Source: Bacillus norwichensis (GTDB taxonomy: Bacteria; Bacillota; Bacilli; Bacillales; Bacillaceae_C). Taken from it: a stretch of DNA of 62,822 bases. The notes beneath the pieces are model-generated. The model had not been told where the DNA came from and made no database searches. It worked only from the letters and a program-made list of their open reading frames with translations. Location of the stretch: NCBI RefSeq assembly GCF_014836955.1, contig NZ_JACSPV010000020.1, positions 1-62,822 on the forward strand, in the 5' to 3' direction. This document shows positions 50,900 through 61,668 of this stretch, one piece after another; position 1 is the stretch's first letter; the number at the start of each line of letters is the position of its first letter. The position numbers and the translations under genes are program-made.

Positions 50900-53389
50900 A
50901 TGGAAAAGGGAGATCAAAGTATCGTCGAATCCGTCGGGACTGCAAATTTGCAAGGGACAGACCTTGATTTTTCTACAGGATTAAAGAGACTCCAGCAGAA
51001 GGTGGAGTATTTGTTTCTTCAAAAAGGGCTTGCGCTGCTAATTGTCAGCGTCTTGCTTGGACGAGCGTTGATCTTGTCGCAGTTGACTCCGTTCGCTTTG
51101 CCATTTTTTGCAGCTATTTTTATGACAAGAAGGAAAAGCGCCCCTCTTGTGTTATTTGGCCTGTTGGCTGGTTCTCTGACCATATCCATAGGAAATACTC
51201 TATTTATTTTTTCCGCCTGCGCTATTTTTCTTGTAAGCTTTCGTTTGCTGGAAAGACTGCACGCCATGCCAATTAAAGCGCTGCCTTATTATGTATTCTT
51301 TATTTCCCTCTTTACCAAATGCCTTTTCATTTATGCTGGAAATGGGCAGGTTTTTACAAACTATGATGCTCTCATGGCAGCTGTAGAAGCTGGTTTATCG
51401 TTGGTTCTTGTCTTTATCTTCATTCAAAGCACTCCTTTTCTGACAGCAGGAAAAAGAGCGAAGGCGTTAAAGACGGAGGAAGTCATCAGCTTAATTATTA
51501 TGTTGGCATCTGTCATGACGGGAACAATTGGCTGGGCCATATACGGCTTGTCCATTGAACATATTTTATCCAGGTATCTCGTTATCCTATTTGCTTTTAC
51601 AGCTGGTGCCACTGTCGGTTCTACCGTTGGTGTTGTGACAGGGCTCATTTTTAGCCTTGCAAGCATGGCCAGCTTTTTTCAAATGAGTCTACTTGCATTT
51701 GCTGGCTTGTTGGGGGGACTGCTTAAGGAAGGAAAACGGGCTGGCACAGCGATAGGGCTTCTTGTGGCTACTTTGCTAGTTGGCATATATGGAGAGGAAA
51801 ACGGAGTCCTAGCAATAACTATGTATGAATCATCTATCGCAGTTATTCTCTTATTCCTTACCCCGTATTCTTTGATAGAAAAGCTTGCCCGACATATTCC
51901 AGGCACAGCTGAATATGCACAGGATCAGCAACAATATGCGAGAAAAGTCCGTGACATCACCGTTCGGAGAGTGGAACAGTTCTCCTCTGTTTTTGAAGCG
52001 CTTTCGGATAGCTTTTCTGAACCGGAAAAATGGAAGGAGTCCGTTGATGACGAACAAGAATTTGACTTATTTTTGAGCAATGTTACTGAGAAAACCTGCC
52101 AGATGTGTTTCAGAAAAGATAAATGCTGGGGAGAGCACTTTGATAAAACATATGACCTGATGAAAAATATTATGCATGAAATAGATGAAGAATCGGGGGT
52201 GCTGCCAAGGCCGGTTCATCACCAGTTGGAAAAGCATTGTAACAAAGCAGGAGCTGTAAAGAACGTCATCCATCAGGAATTGGCGGTTTATCAAGCGAAC
52301 CAAAAGTTGAAACGTCAGGTCCAGGAAAGCAGGAAGCTTGTGGCGGAACAGCTTTTAGGCGTTTCTGAAGTAATGGGAGACTTTGCAAGAGAAATTAAGC
52401 GCGAACAGAATAACCATCACAAGCAGGAAGAAATGCTTTTGAACGCCCTGCAGGATTTTGGTGTTGATATTGAATATGTAGAAATTTACAACCTGGAAGC
52501 CGGCAGCATTGATATTGATGTGATGATTCCGGACTGGTACGGAAATGGGGAATGTGAAAAACTAATTGCCCCACTCATTTCGGACATCATGGGCGAAACA
52601 GTCGTTGTTCAGAATAAGGAAGATGCCGAATTTGCAGATGGGTATCATTACGTGACTATGCGATCCGCCAAAGCCTATGTGGTCGAGACAGGGGTAGCCC
52701 ACGCAGCCAAAGGAGGAGGTTTTCTTTCAGGTGACAGCTATTCAACGATTGAACTGGGGGGAGGGAAATTTGCACTTGCCATAAGTGACGGTATGGGCAA
52801 CGGAGAGAGGGCTCATAAAGAAAGCAATGAAACATTGAAGCTTTTACAAAAGATTCTTCAGTCGGGCATTGAGGAAAAGGTAGCAATAAAATCAATCAAT
52901 TCTGTCTTATCTTTAAGAACTGATGATGAAATTTTTTCAACCCTGGACTTGGCCATGATTGATTTGCAGACAATTGAAGCCAAGTTTCTAAAAATAGGAT
53001 CTACACCGAGCTTTATCAAAAGGGGGAATAAAATTAAAAAAATCGAAACGAGTAATTTGCCGATCGGAATATTGGAGGAATTTGACTTTGATGTCGTTAC
53101 GGAACAGCTTCGAGATGGAGATTTGATTATTATGATGAGCGATGGCGTATTTGAGGGTCCGAAGCATGTGGAGAATTACGAATTATGGATGAAAAGAAAG
53201 CTGAAAGAGTTGCAGACGAGTGATCCACAAGCTATTTCCGATCTCATCATGGAAGAGGTGATCCGGACTCGTTCAGGGGTCATACAAGATGATATGACGA
53301 TCGTCACGGCAGAAATAAAGCGGAACACACCTAAATGGGCAGCAATCCCCGTTCGAAATAAAGCATCTAGATTATCTGGTGCAAGCTAG
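50900..53389 (+). CDS. spoIIE: stage II sporulation protein E (PP2C phosphatase)
   Basis: SpoIIE dephosphorylates SpoIIAA, which frees sigma-F in the forespore, and helps form the polar septum with FtsZ. The 829 residues show about ten membrane helices (45-330), a central oligomerisation region with CxxC (TCQMCFRKDKC), and a C-terminal PP2C/PPM domain (about 590-800). That domain has the metal aspartates in AISDGMGNGERA, MMSDGVFEG and QDDMTIVTAE. GGGGAG precedes the ATG. Confidence 0.97.
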   Translation: MEKGDQSIVESVGTANLQGTDLDFSTGLKRLQQKVEYLFLQKGLALLIVSVLLGRALILSQLTPFALPFFAAIFMTRRKSAPLVLFGLLAGSLTISIGNTLFIFSACAIFLVSFRLLERLHAMPIKALPYYVFFISLFTKCLFIYAGNGQVFTNYDALMAAVEAGLSLVLVFIFIQSTPFLTAGKRAKALKTEEVISLIIMLASVMTGTIGWAIYGLSIEHILSRYLVILFAFTAGATVGSTVGVVTGLIFSLASMASFFQMSLLAFAGLLGGLLKEGKRAGTAIGLLVATLLVGIYGEENGVLAITMYESSIAVILLFLTPYSLIEKLARHIPGTAEYAQDQQQYARKVRDITVRRVEQFSSVFEALSDSFSEPEKWKESVDDEQEFDLFLSNVTEKTCQMCFRKDKCWGEHFDKTYDLMKNIMHEIDEESGVLPRPVHHQLEKHCNKAGAVKNVIHQELAVYQANQKLKRQVQESRKLVAEQLLGVSEVMGDFAREIKREQNNHHKQEEMLLNALQDFGVDIEYVEIYNLEAGSIDIDVMIPDWYGNGECEKLIAPLISDIMGETVVVQNKEDAEFADGYHYVTMRSAKAYVVETGVAHAAKGGGFLSGDSYSTIELGGGKFALAISDGMGNGERAHKESNETLKLLQKILQSGIEEKVAIKSINSVLSLRTDDEIFSTLDLAMIDLQTIEAKFLKIGSTPSFIKRGNKIKKIETSNLPIGILEEFDFDVVTEQLRDGDLIIMMSDGVFEGPKHVENYELWMKRKLKELQTSDPQAISDLIMEEVIRTRSGVIQDDMTIVTAEIKRNTPKWAAIPVRNKASRLSGAS

Positions 53390-53492
53390 TTCAAGATAGG
53401 GGTCTGACCCCGGTATAAAAACCTCCTGATCCGGCGAGGATGATAGCAGATCAGACGGCTAATAGCCGCGAACGGAAATGGAGGAAATGAAT

Positions 53493-54230
53493 GTGAAGAA
53501 AGGTACGTTAAAACAAATATTACTTATTACAGATGGATGTTCTAATCAGGGGGAAGATCCGGTAGCCATGGCATCATTGGCACAGGAAAAAGGCATTACC
53601 GTAAATGTGATTGGCGTGTTGGAAAATGATTCAATAGATGAAAAAGGAATGGCAGAAATCGAAGGAATTGCGATGGCCGGCGGCGGAATCAGTCAAATTG
53701 TTTATGCGAAAGTCTTATCTGAAACCGTTCAAATGGTTACACGAAAAGCAATGACACAGACCATACAAGGAGTTGTGAATCGGGAGCTGCGGCAAATCTT
53801 GGGGAGTGATACATCTCTTGAAGAGCTTCCTCCTGACCAGAGGGGAGAAGTGATGGAGGTAGTAGATGAACTGGGCGAAACATCTGACTTGGAGGTTCTG
53901 GTTCTGATTGATACTAGTGCCAGCATGAAATTCAAGCTACCGACTGTTCAGGAGGCGCTACTTGATCTGTCTTTGAGTTTGAATGCGCGTTCAGGGAAAA
54001 ATTCTTATTCTGTCTATGTTTTCCCTGGCAAACGAGAGGAAGTGAGCAGGCTGTTGGATTGGACACCTCAGCTTGATAAGTTGACCAATTTGTTTCCAAA
54101 ATTGGCTGCAGGCGGGGTTACACCTACAGGACCAGCGCTTCGTGAGGCTGTCGCTTCTTTTGAAAAAAACCGCTCACTAAGGGGGCTTTTCCTAAGAGAT
54201 GAAGAACAATTCCTGGATGAAACAATGTAA
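53493..54230 (+). CDS. yabS: YabS, VWA-domain protein
   Basis: The 245-residue protein has a VWA-like fold with the MIDAS-like DTSAS motif near residue 148 (LIDTSASMKFK) and an N-terminal ITDGCSNQGEDP segment resembling another MIDAS loop. Its function is unknown, but it is next to the kinase yabT in B. subtilis too. GTG at 53493 is chosen because GGAGG lies 8 bases upstream; the preceding ATG is too close. It overlaps yabT by 32 bp. Confidence 0.9.
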   Translation: MKKGTLKQILLITDGCSNQGEDPVAMASLAQEKGITVNVIGVLENDSIDEKGMAEIEGIAMAGGGISQIVYAKVLSETVQMVTRKAMTQTIQGVVNRELRQILGSDTSLEELPPDQRGEVMEVVDELGETSDLEVLVLIDTSASMKFKLPTVQEALLDLSLSLNARSGKNSYSVYVFPGKREEVSRLLDWTPQLDKLTNLFPKLAAGGVTPTGPALREAVASFEKNRSLRGLFLRDEEQFLDETM

Positions 54231-55140
54231 CTTTTCGCTGGGGACTGTTGTAGGAGGCAAATGGCATGGTCAGCATTATACCATCATCAAGAAATTGGGC
54301 AGCGGGGCCAACGGTGTTGTCTATCTTGCAAAAGGAAAAGATGGTGATGTTGCGTTGAAAATGAGCGATGACAGCATGTCCATCATATCGGAAGTAAATG
54401 TGCTCAAAGCTTTTTCAAAGGTCCGGGGGCCAGTCCTTGGACCTTCTTTCTTGGATGTGGATGACTGGGAAAAAGGAAATCGAAAGCCGATCCCCTTTTA
54501 TGTAATGGAGTATATCGAGGGGGATGACCTGCTCACCTTCATTCGTCGCAAAGGTCGACATTGGGCAGGGATACTGATTGTGCAACTGTTGGATATTTTG
54601 GAGCAGATGCATAAGCAAGGCTGGGTTTTCGGTGATCTGAAGCCTGAAAATCTCATTGTATCTCCTCCGAGGACAAGGATTCGCTGTATAGATGTAGGAG
54701 GAACAACAAAAGAAGGGCGTTCAATTAAGGAGTTCACGGAATTTTTTGACAGAGGCTACTGGGGATTGGGATCCAGAAAGGCAGAGCCTTCCTACGATAT
54801 TTTTTCAACAGCGATGCTCATGATCAATATATATTATCCGGGCAGGTTTACACGAAAGGGAAACGGGCTGGCTCAATTAAAGGAAATGATTAAAAGGGAC
54901 TCGGAGATTCACAGTTTTGAACCAGTGTTGCTTAAAGCGCTTGAAGGGAAATACCAAAATGCCGGAGAGATGAAAAATGAATTGCTTAGAAAGCTCTCCA
55001 TCCGGAATTCTAGATCCCAATTGCACTCAAGAAAAAAGCAGAAAAGCCAGAGAAAAAGGAGTTCGATGCATGAGACTGCGGGTGTTTTGCTGATTACGTC
55101 ATTTTTGTACGGCTTATACATATATTTATTTTTATTATAG
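54199..55140 (+). CDS. yabT: serine/threonine kinase YabT
   Basis: YabT is a membrane-anchored, DNA-activated Hanks-type kinase that phosphorylates RecA and AbrB during sporulation in B. subtilis. The 313 residues show the G-loop GSGANGVVY, VALKMSD lysine, GDLKPEN (catalytic Asp; His/Arg of HRD replaced), DVG in place of DFG, then a basic tail and a C-terminal membrane helix (about 292-312). It starts within yabS; ATG 54217 is an alternative start. Confidence 0.93.
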   Translation: MKNNSWMKQCNFSLGTVVGGKWHGQHYTIIKKLGSGANGVVYLAKGKDGDVALKMSDDSMSIISEVNVLKAFSKVRGPVLGPSFLDVDDWEKGNRKPIPFYVMEYIEGDDLLTFIRRKGRHWAGILIVQLLDILEQMHKQGWVFGDLKPENLIVSPPRTRIRCIDVGGTTKEGRSIKEFTEFFDRGYWGLGSRKAEPSYDIFSTAMLMINIYYPGRFTRKGNGLAQLKEMIKRDSEIHSFEPVLLKALEGKYQNAGEMKNELLRKLSIRNSRSQLHSRKKQKSQRKRSSMHETAGVLLITSFLYGLYIYLFLL

Positions 55141-55255
55141 AGGGGAAGTTTCGTGAGGTTCCTTCGTGAAAATGGTAAACTAATGGATATAAATAAGCAT
55201 TTTTATTTATAGAGGAAAGGCGGAGTTTCCGCTATTTCTGTGTTGCCTTCTAGAT

Positions 55256-55284
55256 TTGACAAATTTTTGAACACGTACTATACA
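55256..55284 (+). promoter_or_regulatory. sigma-A promoter of tilS
   Basis: TTGACA at 55256-55261, 17 bp, TATACA at 55279-55284. Transcription would start near 55291, only 15 nt before the ATG chosen for tilS, which argues against longer N-termini. Confidence 0.75.
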
Positions 55285-55305
55285 AGTAGGGGAATAGATG
55301 ACCTG

Positions 55306-56718
55306 ATGTTGGACTTTGAGAAAAAGACATTGAACTTTATTAAAAGACACCGGTTATTAGACAGCGGAGACCTTGTCCTGGCTGCTGTATCTGGAGGACC
55401 CGATTCAATGGCCATGCTCGATTTTTTTGTAAAAAGACAGGGGCTTTTCGACATTAGTTTGGTGGTCGTCCATGTAGACCATATGCTCCGGGGGAAGGAA
55501 TCTGCTCAGGATCTGGAATACGTAAAAGCCTACTGCGAGCAGAATGGACTAGAATTGAAGGCAGCCTCCATCGATATCAAAAAGAAAATGGAGACGGAGA
55601 ATAAAGGTATGCAGGAGACTGCGAGGGAGTATCGTTACCGTTTTTTTGAAACTGTAATGAAGGAGCTTGGTGCAGATAAACTTGCTGTTGCGCAGCATGC
55701 AGATGATCAAGTGGAAACAATCCTCATGCGCTTAACGAGGGGGAGCAGCGGCAAGTCGCGTGCCGGAATCCAGTCAACAAGGCGGTTTTGCAACGGAGAA
55801 TTGATTCGCCCGCTTCTCGGAGTGAATAGAAGGGAAATCGAAGAATACTGCGCTTCTCACCAATTAGAGCCTAGAATTGACCCCAGCAATGATAAACCAT
55901 CCTACACAAGGAATCGTTTTCGAATGGATGTGCTGCCGGCCCTCAAGCGGGAAAACCAACAAGTTCATGAACATTTTCAGCGATTCAGCGAAGAACTACT
56001 GGAAGATGAAGCTTATTTGGAAATGCTGGCTGAACGTGAAATCAAGGCAGTAACTGATTTTGAAAATGGAAAGATCCGGTTAGATATTCGCTCTTTTTTA
56101 CAAATGCCTTTGCCTTTACAAAGAAGGGGGATTCATCTAATATTAAGCTATCTTTATAAGAAAAATATAACCCATGTAACTGCTTGGCATGTTGGATTGA
56201 TTGGGAAGCTTTTGAAAGGGGAAAACCCTTCGGAAAAGCTGAACCTCCCTCTTGGATTAAATGTCCTTCGATCCTATGATAATTGTGTTTTTACGTTTGA
56301 GGAAATGAAACCGGCACAAGATTACGAATATGAAATCAGTGTTGGACAGGAAATCCTCCTTCCGGATGGAGGGATGGTCCGTTTGGAAAATGCATTAGGT
56401 GCCTTTGCAGGCGATGATGAAGATTTTATCTATTTGAAGGAGAATGATTTAAAGCTCCCACTCATTATACGGACCCGAAGGCCAGGAGATCGGATCAAGG
56501 CCAAAGGATTGGAAGGAACGAAAAAATTAAAAAATTTGTTCATTGATGAAAAAATCCCCAGATTCCAGCGGGATAGCTGGCCGGTCATAACCGACCAGCG
56601 AAATCAGATACTATGGGTTCCAGGATTGAAAAAATCCTTATATGATGTAGGACCTCAAGGCCATGGACATCGATATATATTGTACTACAGAACCTCTGGA
56701 GGGCAGCATAGCCAATGA
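55306..56718 (+). CDS. tilS: tRNA(Ile)-lysidine synthetase
   Basis: TilS adds lysine to C34 of tRNA-Ile(CAU), so it reads AUA. The 470 residues have the PP-loop SGGPDS (29-34), HVDHMLRG, the HHADDQ-type QHADDQVET motif, and a C-terminal TilS domain (about 340-470). ATG at 55306 is chosen because a sigma-A promoter overlaps the codons upstream and the length then matches B. subtilis TilS (472). Its ribosome site is poor. It overlaps hprT by 4 bp. Confidence 0.93.
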   Translation: MLDFEKKTLNFIKRHRLLDSGDLVLAAVSGGPDSMAMLDFFVKRQGLFDISLVVVHVDHMLRGKESAQDLEYVKAYCEQNGLELKAASIDIKKKMETENKGMQETAREYRYRFFETVMKELGADKLAVAQHADDQVETILMRLTRGSSGKSRAGIQSTRRFCNGELIRPLLGVNRREIEEYCASHQLEPRIDPSNDKPSYTRNRFRMDVLPALKRENQQVHEHFQRFSEELLEDEAYLEMLAEREIKAVTDFENGKIRLDIRSFLQMPLPLQRRGIHLILSYLYKKNITHVTAWHVGLIGKLLKGENPSEKLNLPLGLNVLRSYDNCVFTFEEMKPAQDYEYEISVGQEILLPDGGMVRLENALGAFAGDDEDFIYLKENDLKLPLIIRTRRPGDRIKAKGLEGTKKLKNLFIDEKIPRFQRDSWPVITDQRNQILWVPGLKKSLYDVGPQGHGHRYILYYRTSGGQHSQ

Positions 56719-57263
56719 AAAATGACATTGAAAGAGTATTGATTACGGAAAAAGAGATTGATGAGAAAATCCGGGAGTTTGGAGCTCAACTCACGGAGGA
56801 ATACGATGGCCGTTTTCCACTTGTCATTGGTGTTTTAAAAGGGGCCATGCCATTCATGGCAGATCTGTTGAAAAGGGTCGATACTTATTTGGAAATGGAT
56901 TTCATGGATGTTTCGAGTTACGGTATGTCCACAACCTCTTCTGGAGAAGTGAAAATCTTAAAGGATTTGAATACGCCAGTTGAAGGTCGAGACATTTTGA
57001 TTATTGAGGATATCATTGATAGTGGTGTTACTCTGAGTTATCTTGTGGAGTTATTCCGCTACAGGAAAGCAAAGTCGATCAAAATAGTGACATTGCTTGA
57101 TAAACCTGAAGGAAGAAAAGCAGATGTGAAAGCCGACTATGTGGGTTTTGTTGTTCCAAATGCGTTTGTTGTAGGTTACGGGCTCGATTATGCGGAGAAG
57201 TACCGGAACCTTCCTTATATAGGGGTTTTGAAACCAGAGGTATATGGCAATAATGAAAATTAA
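56715..57263 (+). CDS. hprT: hypoxanthine-guanine phosphoribosyltransferase
   Basis: HprT salvages hypoxanthine and guanine with PRPP. The 182 residues carry [13 protein letters not shown], the PRPP-binding loop, and [21 protein letters not shown] at the C-terminus. GGAGGGC lies before the ATG. In B. subtilis the tilS-hprT-ftsH order is the same, and TilS and HprT also control ftsH expression there. Confidence 0.96.
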   Translation: MKNDIERVLITEKEIDEKIREFGAQLTEEYDGRFPLVIGVLKGAMPFMADLLKRVDTYLEMDFMDVSSYGMSTTSSGEVKILKDLNTPVEGRDILIIEDIIDSGVTLSYLVELFRYRKAKSIKIVTLLDKPEGRKADVKADYVGFVVPNAFVVGYGLDYAEKYRNLPYIGVLKPEVYGNNEN

Positions 57264-57295
57264 TGAATGAGAAACAAAATTGCAGTGGAGATTTG

Positions 57296-57325
57296 TTGTA
57301 AAGTCGGAAATGACTATGATACTAT
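57296..57325 (+). promoter_or_regulatory. candidate promoter of ftsH
   Basis: TTGTAA at 57296-57301, 18 bp, TACTAT at 57320-57325. Both hexamers are moderate. It lies about 35 bp before the ftsH ribosome site. Confidence 0.5.
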
Positions 57326-57361
57326 TGAATATAGTTTTTTGACCGTGGGAGGAGGCTAGGG

Positions 57362-59383
57362 ATGAACCGGATCTTTAGAAACACAATCTTTTATTTACTT
57401 ATTTTTCTCGTACTCATCGGTATTGTCAGTTGGTTCAACAATACCAATGAAACGACAAATAATATAACGTATAAAAAATTTATCACACACTTGGAAAATG
57501 GTGATATCAAGGAATTTTCCATACAGCCTGAAAGAGGCGTCTATGAAGTCGTTGGTCAATTGAAAAACGCCAAAGAAGGCGAGCGTTTCATAACCTATGT
57601 GATGAATAACCCGGCAATGCTTGACAGGATTGATGCTGCTGCATCTGAGGTTGAAGTTATGCCGGCAAAAGAAACAAGTGGTTGGGTATCTTTCTTTACA
57701 ACCATCATCCCGTTTATCATCATCTTTATTTTATTTTTCTTCTTGCTCAATCAGGCACAAGGTGGCGGAAGCCGTGTCATGAACTTTGGAAAAAGCAAGG
57801 CGAAGCTTTATAGTGAAGAGAAGAAGAAAGTCCGCTTTAAAGATGTAGCGGGTGCTGATGAAGAGAAGCAGGAACTGGTGGAAGTAGTAGACTTTTTAAA
57901 AGACCCAAGAAAGTTCTCTGATTTAGGGGCACGGATTCCGAAAGGGATTCTGCTAGTTGGACCACCAGGAACAGGTAAAACCTTGCTTGCGCGGGCGGTT
58001 GCCGGGGAAGCTGGGGTTCCGTTCTTCTCAATCAGTGGTTCCGACTTTGTTGAAATGTTTGTAGGTGTCGGTGCGTCCAGGGTTCGTGATTTGTTCGAAA
58101 ATGCGAAGAAAAATGCACCGTGTATGATTTTTATAGATGAAATTGATGCTGTCGGTCGCCAACGTGGCGCCGGTCTCGGTGGGGGACATGACGAGCGGGA
58201 ACAGACATTGAACCAGTTGCTCGTTGAAATGGATGGATTTGGTGAAAACGAAGGTATTATCATCATTGCAGCCACCAACCGCCCAGACATCCTTGACCCG
58301 GCTCTACTGCGCCCAGGCCGTTTTGACCGTCAAATTACGGTTGATCGCCCGGATGTTAACGGAAGGGAAGCAGTTCTTAGGGTTCATGCGAGAAACAAAC
58401 CGCTTGATGGTTCAGTTGACCTTAAAGCAATCGCTATGAGGACACCAGGATTCTCAGGTGCTGACTTAGAAAACCTGTTGAACGAAGCTGCTTTGATTGC
58501 AGCCCGTCGAAATAAAAAGATGATTGATATGACGGATGTCGATGAAGCGACAGATAGGGTTATTGCAGGACCAGCCAAGAAAAGCAGGGTTATTTCCGAA
58601 AAAGAAAGAAACATTGTTGCCTACCATGAAGGCGGACATACCGTTATTGGATTGGTTCTTGATGAGGCTGATGTTGTTCATAAGGTGACAATTGTTCCAA
58701 GAGGGCAGGCAGGCGGTTATGCCGTTATGCTTCCTAAAGAAGACCGTTATTTTATGACGAAGCCAGAATTGCTTGATAAAATTACAGGTTTGCTTGGTGG
58801 TCGGGTAGCGGAAGAGATTACATTTGGAGAAGTGTCTACTGGAGCTCATAATGACTTCCAGCGTGCAACGAATATCGCCCGTAAGATGGTAACCGAATAC
58901 GGAATGAGCGATAAGCTTGGTCCGCTACAATTCGGCCAGGCTCAGGGCGGCCAAGTATTCCTTGGCAGAGATTTGCATAATGAGCAAAACTATTCAGATG
59001 CCATTGCTTTTGAAATAGACCAAGAAATCCAGCGTATCATTAAAGAATGTTATGCACGTGCTAAAGAGATTTTAACGAAGCATCGTGACAAGCTGGAATT
59101 AATTGCCCAAACCTTGTTAGATGTGGAAACTTTGGATGCGGAACAAATCAGAAGCCTGTTCGATACCGGAAAGCTTCCGGATCGCTCTGTGGTATCTTTG
59201 AACTCAGGTGATGAAGATCAAGACCGTGAAGAGCCCAAAGTGACGCTTCAACCTAAGGAAGAGGAAAGCGATCCATTAGCTATTGATGAACAGCGTCCGG
59301 AAGATCCGCTTGCTCCTCCTAAAAAAATGGGGCCAACAAAGCCTTCCGATCCTAAAGATTCGGACTCGGATCATAGAGTTTAG
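57362..59383 (+). CDS. ftsH: ATP-dependent membrane protease FtsH
   Basis: FtsH is a membrane-bound AAA+ zinc protease that degrades damaged membrane proteins and regulators such as Spo0E. The 673 residues show two membrane helices (about 7-24 and 111-130), Walker A GPPGTGKT (200-207), the arginine-finger region, and the zinc site HEGGH (422-426). An acidic, Pro-rich C-terminal tail ends the protein. GGGAGGAGG precedes the ATG. A terminator follows. Confidence 0.97.
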   Translation: MNRIFRNTIFYLLIFLVLIGIVSWFNNTNETTNNITYKKFITHLENGDIKEFSIQPERGVYEVVGQLKNAKEGERFITYVMNNPAMLDRIDAAASEVEVMPAKETSGWVSFFTTIIPFIIIFILFFFLLNQAQGGGSRVMNFGKSKAKLYSEEKKKVRFKDVAGADEEKQELVEVVDFLKDPRKFSDLGARIPKGILLVGPPGTGKTLLARAVAGEAGVPFFSISGSDFVEMFVGVGASRVRDLFENAKKNAPCMIFIDEIDAVGRQRGAGLGGGHDEREQTLNQLLVEMDGFGENEGIIIIAATNRPDILDPALLRPGRFDRQITVDRPDVNGREAVLRVHARNKPLDGSVDLKAIAMRTPGFSGADLENLLNEAALIAARRNKKMIDMTDVDEATDRVIAGPAKKSRVISEKERNIVAYHEGGHTVIGLVLDEADVVHKVTIVPRGQAGGYAVMLPKEDRYFMTKPELLDKITGLLGGRVAEEITFGEVSTGAHNDFQRATNIARKMVTEYGMSDKLGPLQFGQAQGGQVFLGRDLHNEQNYSDAIAFEIDQEIQRIIKECYARAKEILTKHRDKLELIAQTLLDVETLDAEQIRSLFDTGKLPDRSVVSLNSGDEDQDREEPKVTLQPKEEESDPLAIDEQRPEDPLAPPKKMGPTKPSDPKDSDSDHRV

Positions 59384-59390
59384 ACTATAT

Positions 59391-59426
59391 GAAGACACTG
59401 ATATATATCGGTGTCTTTTTTCTTCA
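59391..59426 (+). terminator. terminator of ftsH
   Basis: GAAGACACTGATATA and TATATCGGTGTCTT form a long stem and lead into T-rich DNA. Confidence 0.88.
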
Positions 59427-59584
59427 GTAAAAAAGCATAAAATTAGACTGAGTTTTGGCGAACAGCGGATTTTGCTTCGTCTCGGACAAGTCTGCATCGG
59501 CCTTTTTTGTTGATGATCGGGCGTTTGTCTTTTGTTCTAGGGTAAGAAAGTATAAAATTAGATGAAATATTTTAAGATTCAAGC

Positions 59585-59800
59585 TACGACGCACAGGAGG
59601 TGCTAGTACGGGTGAAGCGACAGAACGTAGGGCCAGGCTTCATCGGCGCAAGGATTAAGTGGAGGATGTGGCTTATTTAAGGAAGCATATGCTTCCCTTA
59701 TCGCGAAGTTTTTCACGATGTAATTGGAGTGAGTAGCTATGCTGTGGTGGCTGAGGAACTCTTTCATCAAATTTCGCCTAAGACAGCGTGCCTTTCGTTT
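59585..59800. repeat. dispersed repeat copy before coaX
   Basis: ACAGGAGGTGCTAGTAC...GTGAAGCGACAGAACG (59591-59640) matches the 55-bp unit at 3221. The next part (TTTTTCACGATGTAATTGG, GAGTAGCTATGCTGTGG, TCATCAAATTTCG) parallels 9480-9590 in order. No gene lies in this 480-bp gap. TATGAT with an extended TGG at about 59830 may be the coaX -10. Confidence 0.65.
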
Positions 59801-59874
59801 TTATTATTTAGGCCGAAGGGCTTTAATGGTATGATGTGTGAAGAAAACAGTCTTGTAAAAAGTTGGTGAGAAGG

Positions 59875-60645
59875 TTGATTTTTGTTTTGGATGTAGGGAA
59901 TACAAATACTGTCCTCGGTGTTTATGACAATGATTATTTAAAATACCATTGGCGGATCGAAACAAACCGGCATAAAACTGAAGATGAATATGGTATGGTG
60001 ATTAAATCTCTTTTCGAGCATGTGGGAATCCGCTTTGACCACATTAACGGGATCATCATTTCTTCAGTTGTCCCTCCTATTATGTTTACATTGGAAAAAA
60101 TGTGTAAAAAATATTTTAAAGTAAAACCTTTGGTTGTTGGACCCGGGATTAAAACAGGATTGAATATAAAATATGAAAATCCCCGCGAAGTGGGGGCAGA
60201 CAGGATCGTGAATGCAGTAGGGGGAATCCATGAATATGGAAGTCCGCTAATTATCGTGGACTTTGGAACTGCGACCACTTTTTGCTATATCAATGAACAA
60301 GCCGAGTATACAGGCGGTGTGATTGCTCCAGGAATCGGTATTTCAACAGAGGCATTGTACTCAAAAGCCGCCAAACTTCCACGTATTGAAATCACACATG
60401 TAGATGATATTATTGGCAAAAATACAGTGGCGGCGATGCAGGCAGGAATTTTATTTGGATTTGTGGGACAAGTTGAGGGAATTGTTAACAGGATATTTGA
60501 GAAGAGTAAAAAGAAACCGACTGTTATTGCCACCGGTGGATTAGCTAATCTGATTTCATCAGAAACGGAAATGATTGATATTGTTGACCATGACTTGACG
60601 TTAAAAGGCTTGCATTTAATATATAAAAGAAATATTTCTAATTAA
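59875..60645 (+). CDS. coaX: type III pantothenate kinase
   Basis: CoaX phosphorylates pantothenate at the start of CoA synthesis and needs monovalent cations. The 256 residues carry [12 protein letters not shown] (ATP loop), [25 protein letters not shown] and [12 protein letters not shown] at 59875 gives the family's N-terminus and length (B. subtilis 258), with TGAGAAGG directly upstream; a TTG four codons earlier (59863) is an alternative. It lies between ftsH and hslO as in B. subtilis. Confidence 0.92.
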   Translation: MIFVLDVGNTNTVLGVYDNDYLKYHWRIETNRHKTEDEYGMVIKSLFEHVGIRFDHINGIIISSVVPPIMFTLEKMCKKYFKVKPLVVGPGIKTGLNIKYENPREVGADRIVNAVGGIHEYGSPLIIVDFGTATTFCYINEQAEYTGGVIAPGIGISTEALYSKAAKLPRIEITHVDDIIGKNTVAAMQAGILFGFVGQVEGIVNRIFEKSKKKPTVIATGGLANLISSETEMIDIVDHDLTLKGLHLIYKRNISN

Positions 60646-60658
60646 GAGGTGTACTGTG

Positions 60659-61543
60659 ATGAGTGATTATTTGGTTAAGGCTTTGTCCTTTGATAAACAA
60701 GTGCGCGCTTATGCGGTTAATAGCACAGAAACTGTTGGGGAAGCTCAACGTAGACATCAAACCTGGCCAACAACGTCGGCAGCCCTTGGAAGAGCGATGA
60801 CAGCGGGCGCTATGATGGGTGCTATGTTAAAAGGGGAGGAAAAACTGACCGTAAAGGTGGAAGGCGATGGCCCAATTGGAGCGATTATTGTTGATTCTGA
60901 TGCAAAAGGGCACGTTCGCGGCTATGTCTCCAACCCGCAGGTCCATTTTGATTTGAATGAAAAAGGCAAGCTGGACGTACAGCGTGCTGTGGGAACAAAC
61001 GGTACAGTGTCTGTTGTGAAAGATATTGGTCTCAGAGAAAACTTTTCGGGGCAGGTGCCGATTGTTTCCGGAGAGTTGGGAGAAGATTTCACCTACTATT
61101 TTGCCGTGTCTGAACAAACGCCTTCTTCCTTAGGTGTAGGCGTTCTGGTAAATCCCGATAATACCATTCTTGCAGCTGGAGGCTTTATTATACAATTGAT
61201 GCCGGGAACTGATGAAGAGACGATTAGCAAAATTGAGGAGAGCATCAATAAGACACCGCCTGTTTCGAAAATGATCCAAGATGGGCTGTCACCTGAAGAG
61301 ATCCTTTATCAACTGCTTGGTGAAGACAATGTCCAGGTTATTGAAAAGATGCCGGTGAAATTCCAATGCACTTGTTCCAAAGAACGCTTCGGCCGAGCAA
61401 TTATTAGTCTGGGAGAATCCGAAATCCAAGAAATGATAACGGAAGATGGGAAAGCTGATACCCAATGCCATTTCTGTAATGCTGAATATCACTTTACAAA
61501 AGAAGAGCTGAAAGATATTTTGGAAGAGGCCAAAATGGCGTAG
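60659..61543 (+). CDS. hslO: redox-regulated chaperone Hsp33
   Basis: Hsp33 holds unfolding proteins under oxidative stress; oxidation releases its zinc and exposes the binding site. The 294 residues have the N-terminal substrate domain and a C-terminal four-cysteine site, CTC (QCTCSKERF) and CxxC (CHFC). ATG at 60659 follows AAGAGGTG. It follows coaX by 13 bp in one unit and ends in a terminator. Confidence 0.96.
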   Translation: MSDYLVKALSFDKQVRAYAVNSTETVGEAQRRHQTWPTTSAALGRAMTAGAMMGAMLKGEEKLTVKVEGDGPIGAIIVDSDAKGHVRGYVSNPQVHFDLNEKGKLDVQRAVGTNGTVSVVKDIGLRENFSGQVPIVSGELGEDFTYYFAVSEQTPSSLGVGVLVNPDNTILAAGGFIIQLMPGTDEETISKIEESINKTPPVSKMIQDGLSPEEILYQLLGEDNVQVIEKMPVKFQCTCSKERFGRAIISLGESEIQEMITEDGKADTQCHFCNAEYHFTKEELKDILEEAKMA

Positions 61544-61569
61544 GTTCTTTTTACTAAATATTTTATAGC

Positions 61570-61593
61570 AATCCCTATTTATAGGGATTTTTC
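61570..61593 (+). terminator. terminator of hslO
   Basis: AATCCCTAT and ATAGGGATT pair with a two-base loop, followed by TTT. Confidence 0.85.
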
Positions 61594-61595
61594 CG

Positions 61596-61624
61596 TTGAC
61601 AGCGTGGTTTTAACGTGGTAGGTT
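61596..61624 (+). promoter_or_regulatory. promoter of cysK
   Basis: TTGACA at 61596-61601, 17 bp, TAGGTT at 61619-61624 with TGG upstream. In B. subtilis cysK is repressed by CymR-CysK; I could not confirm a CymR box. Confidence 0.65.
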
Positions 61625-61668
61625 TAAATAAACCAATAAAACTACTCGGAATTAGAGGTGGAGGAAAA

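Noticed and set aside
53390-53480. Terminator or RNA gene between spoIIE and yabS
   Set aside because: GGGGTCTGACCCC is a small palindrome without a T run, and no tRNA fold was found, although B. subtilis has tRNAs near here.
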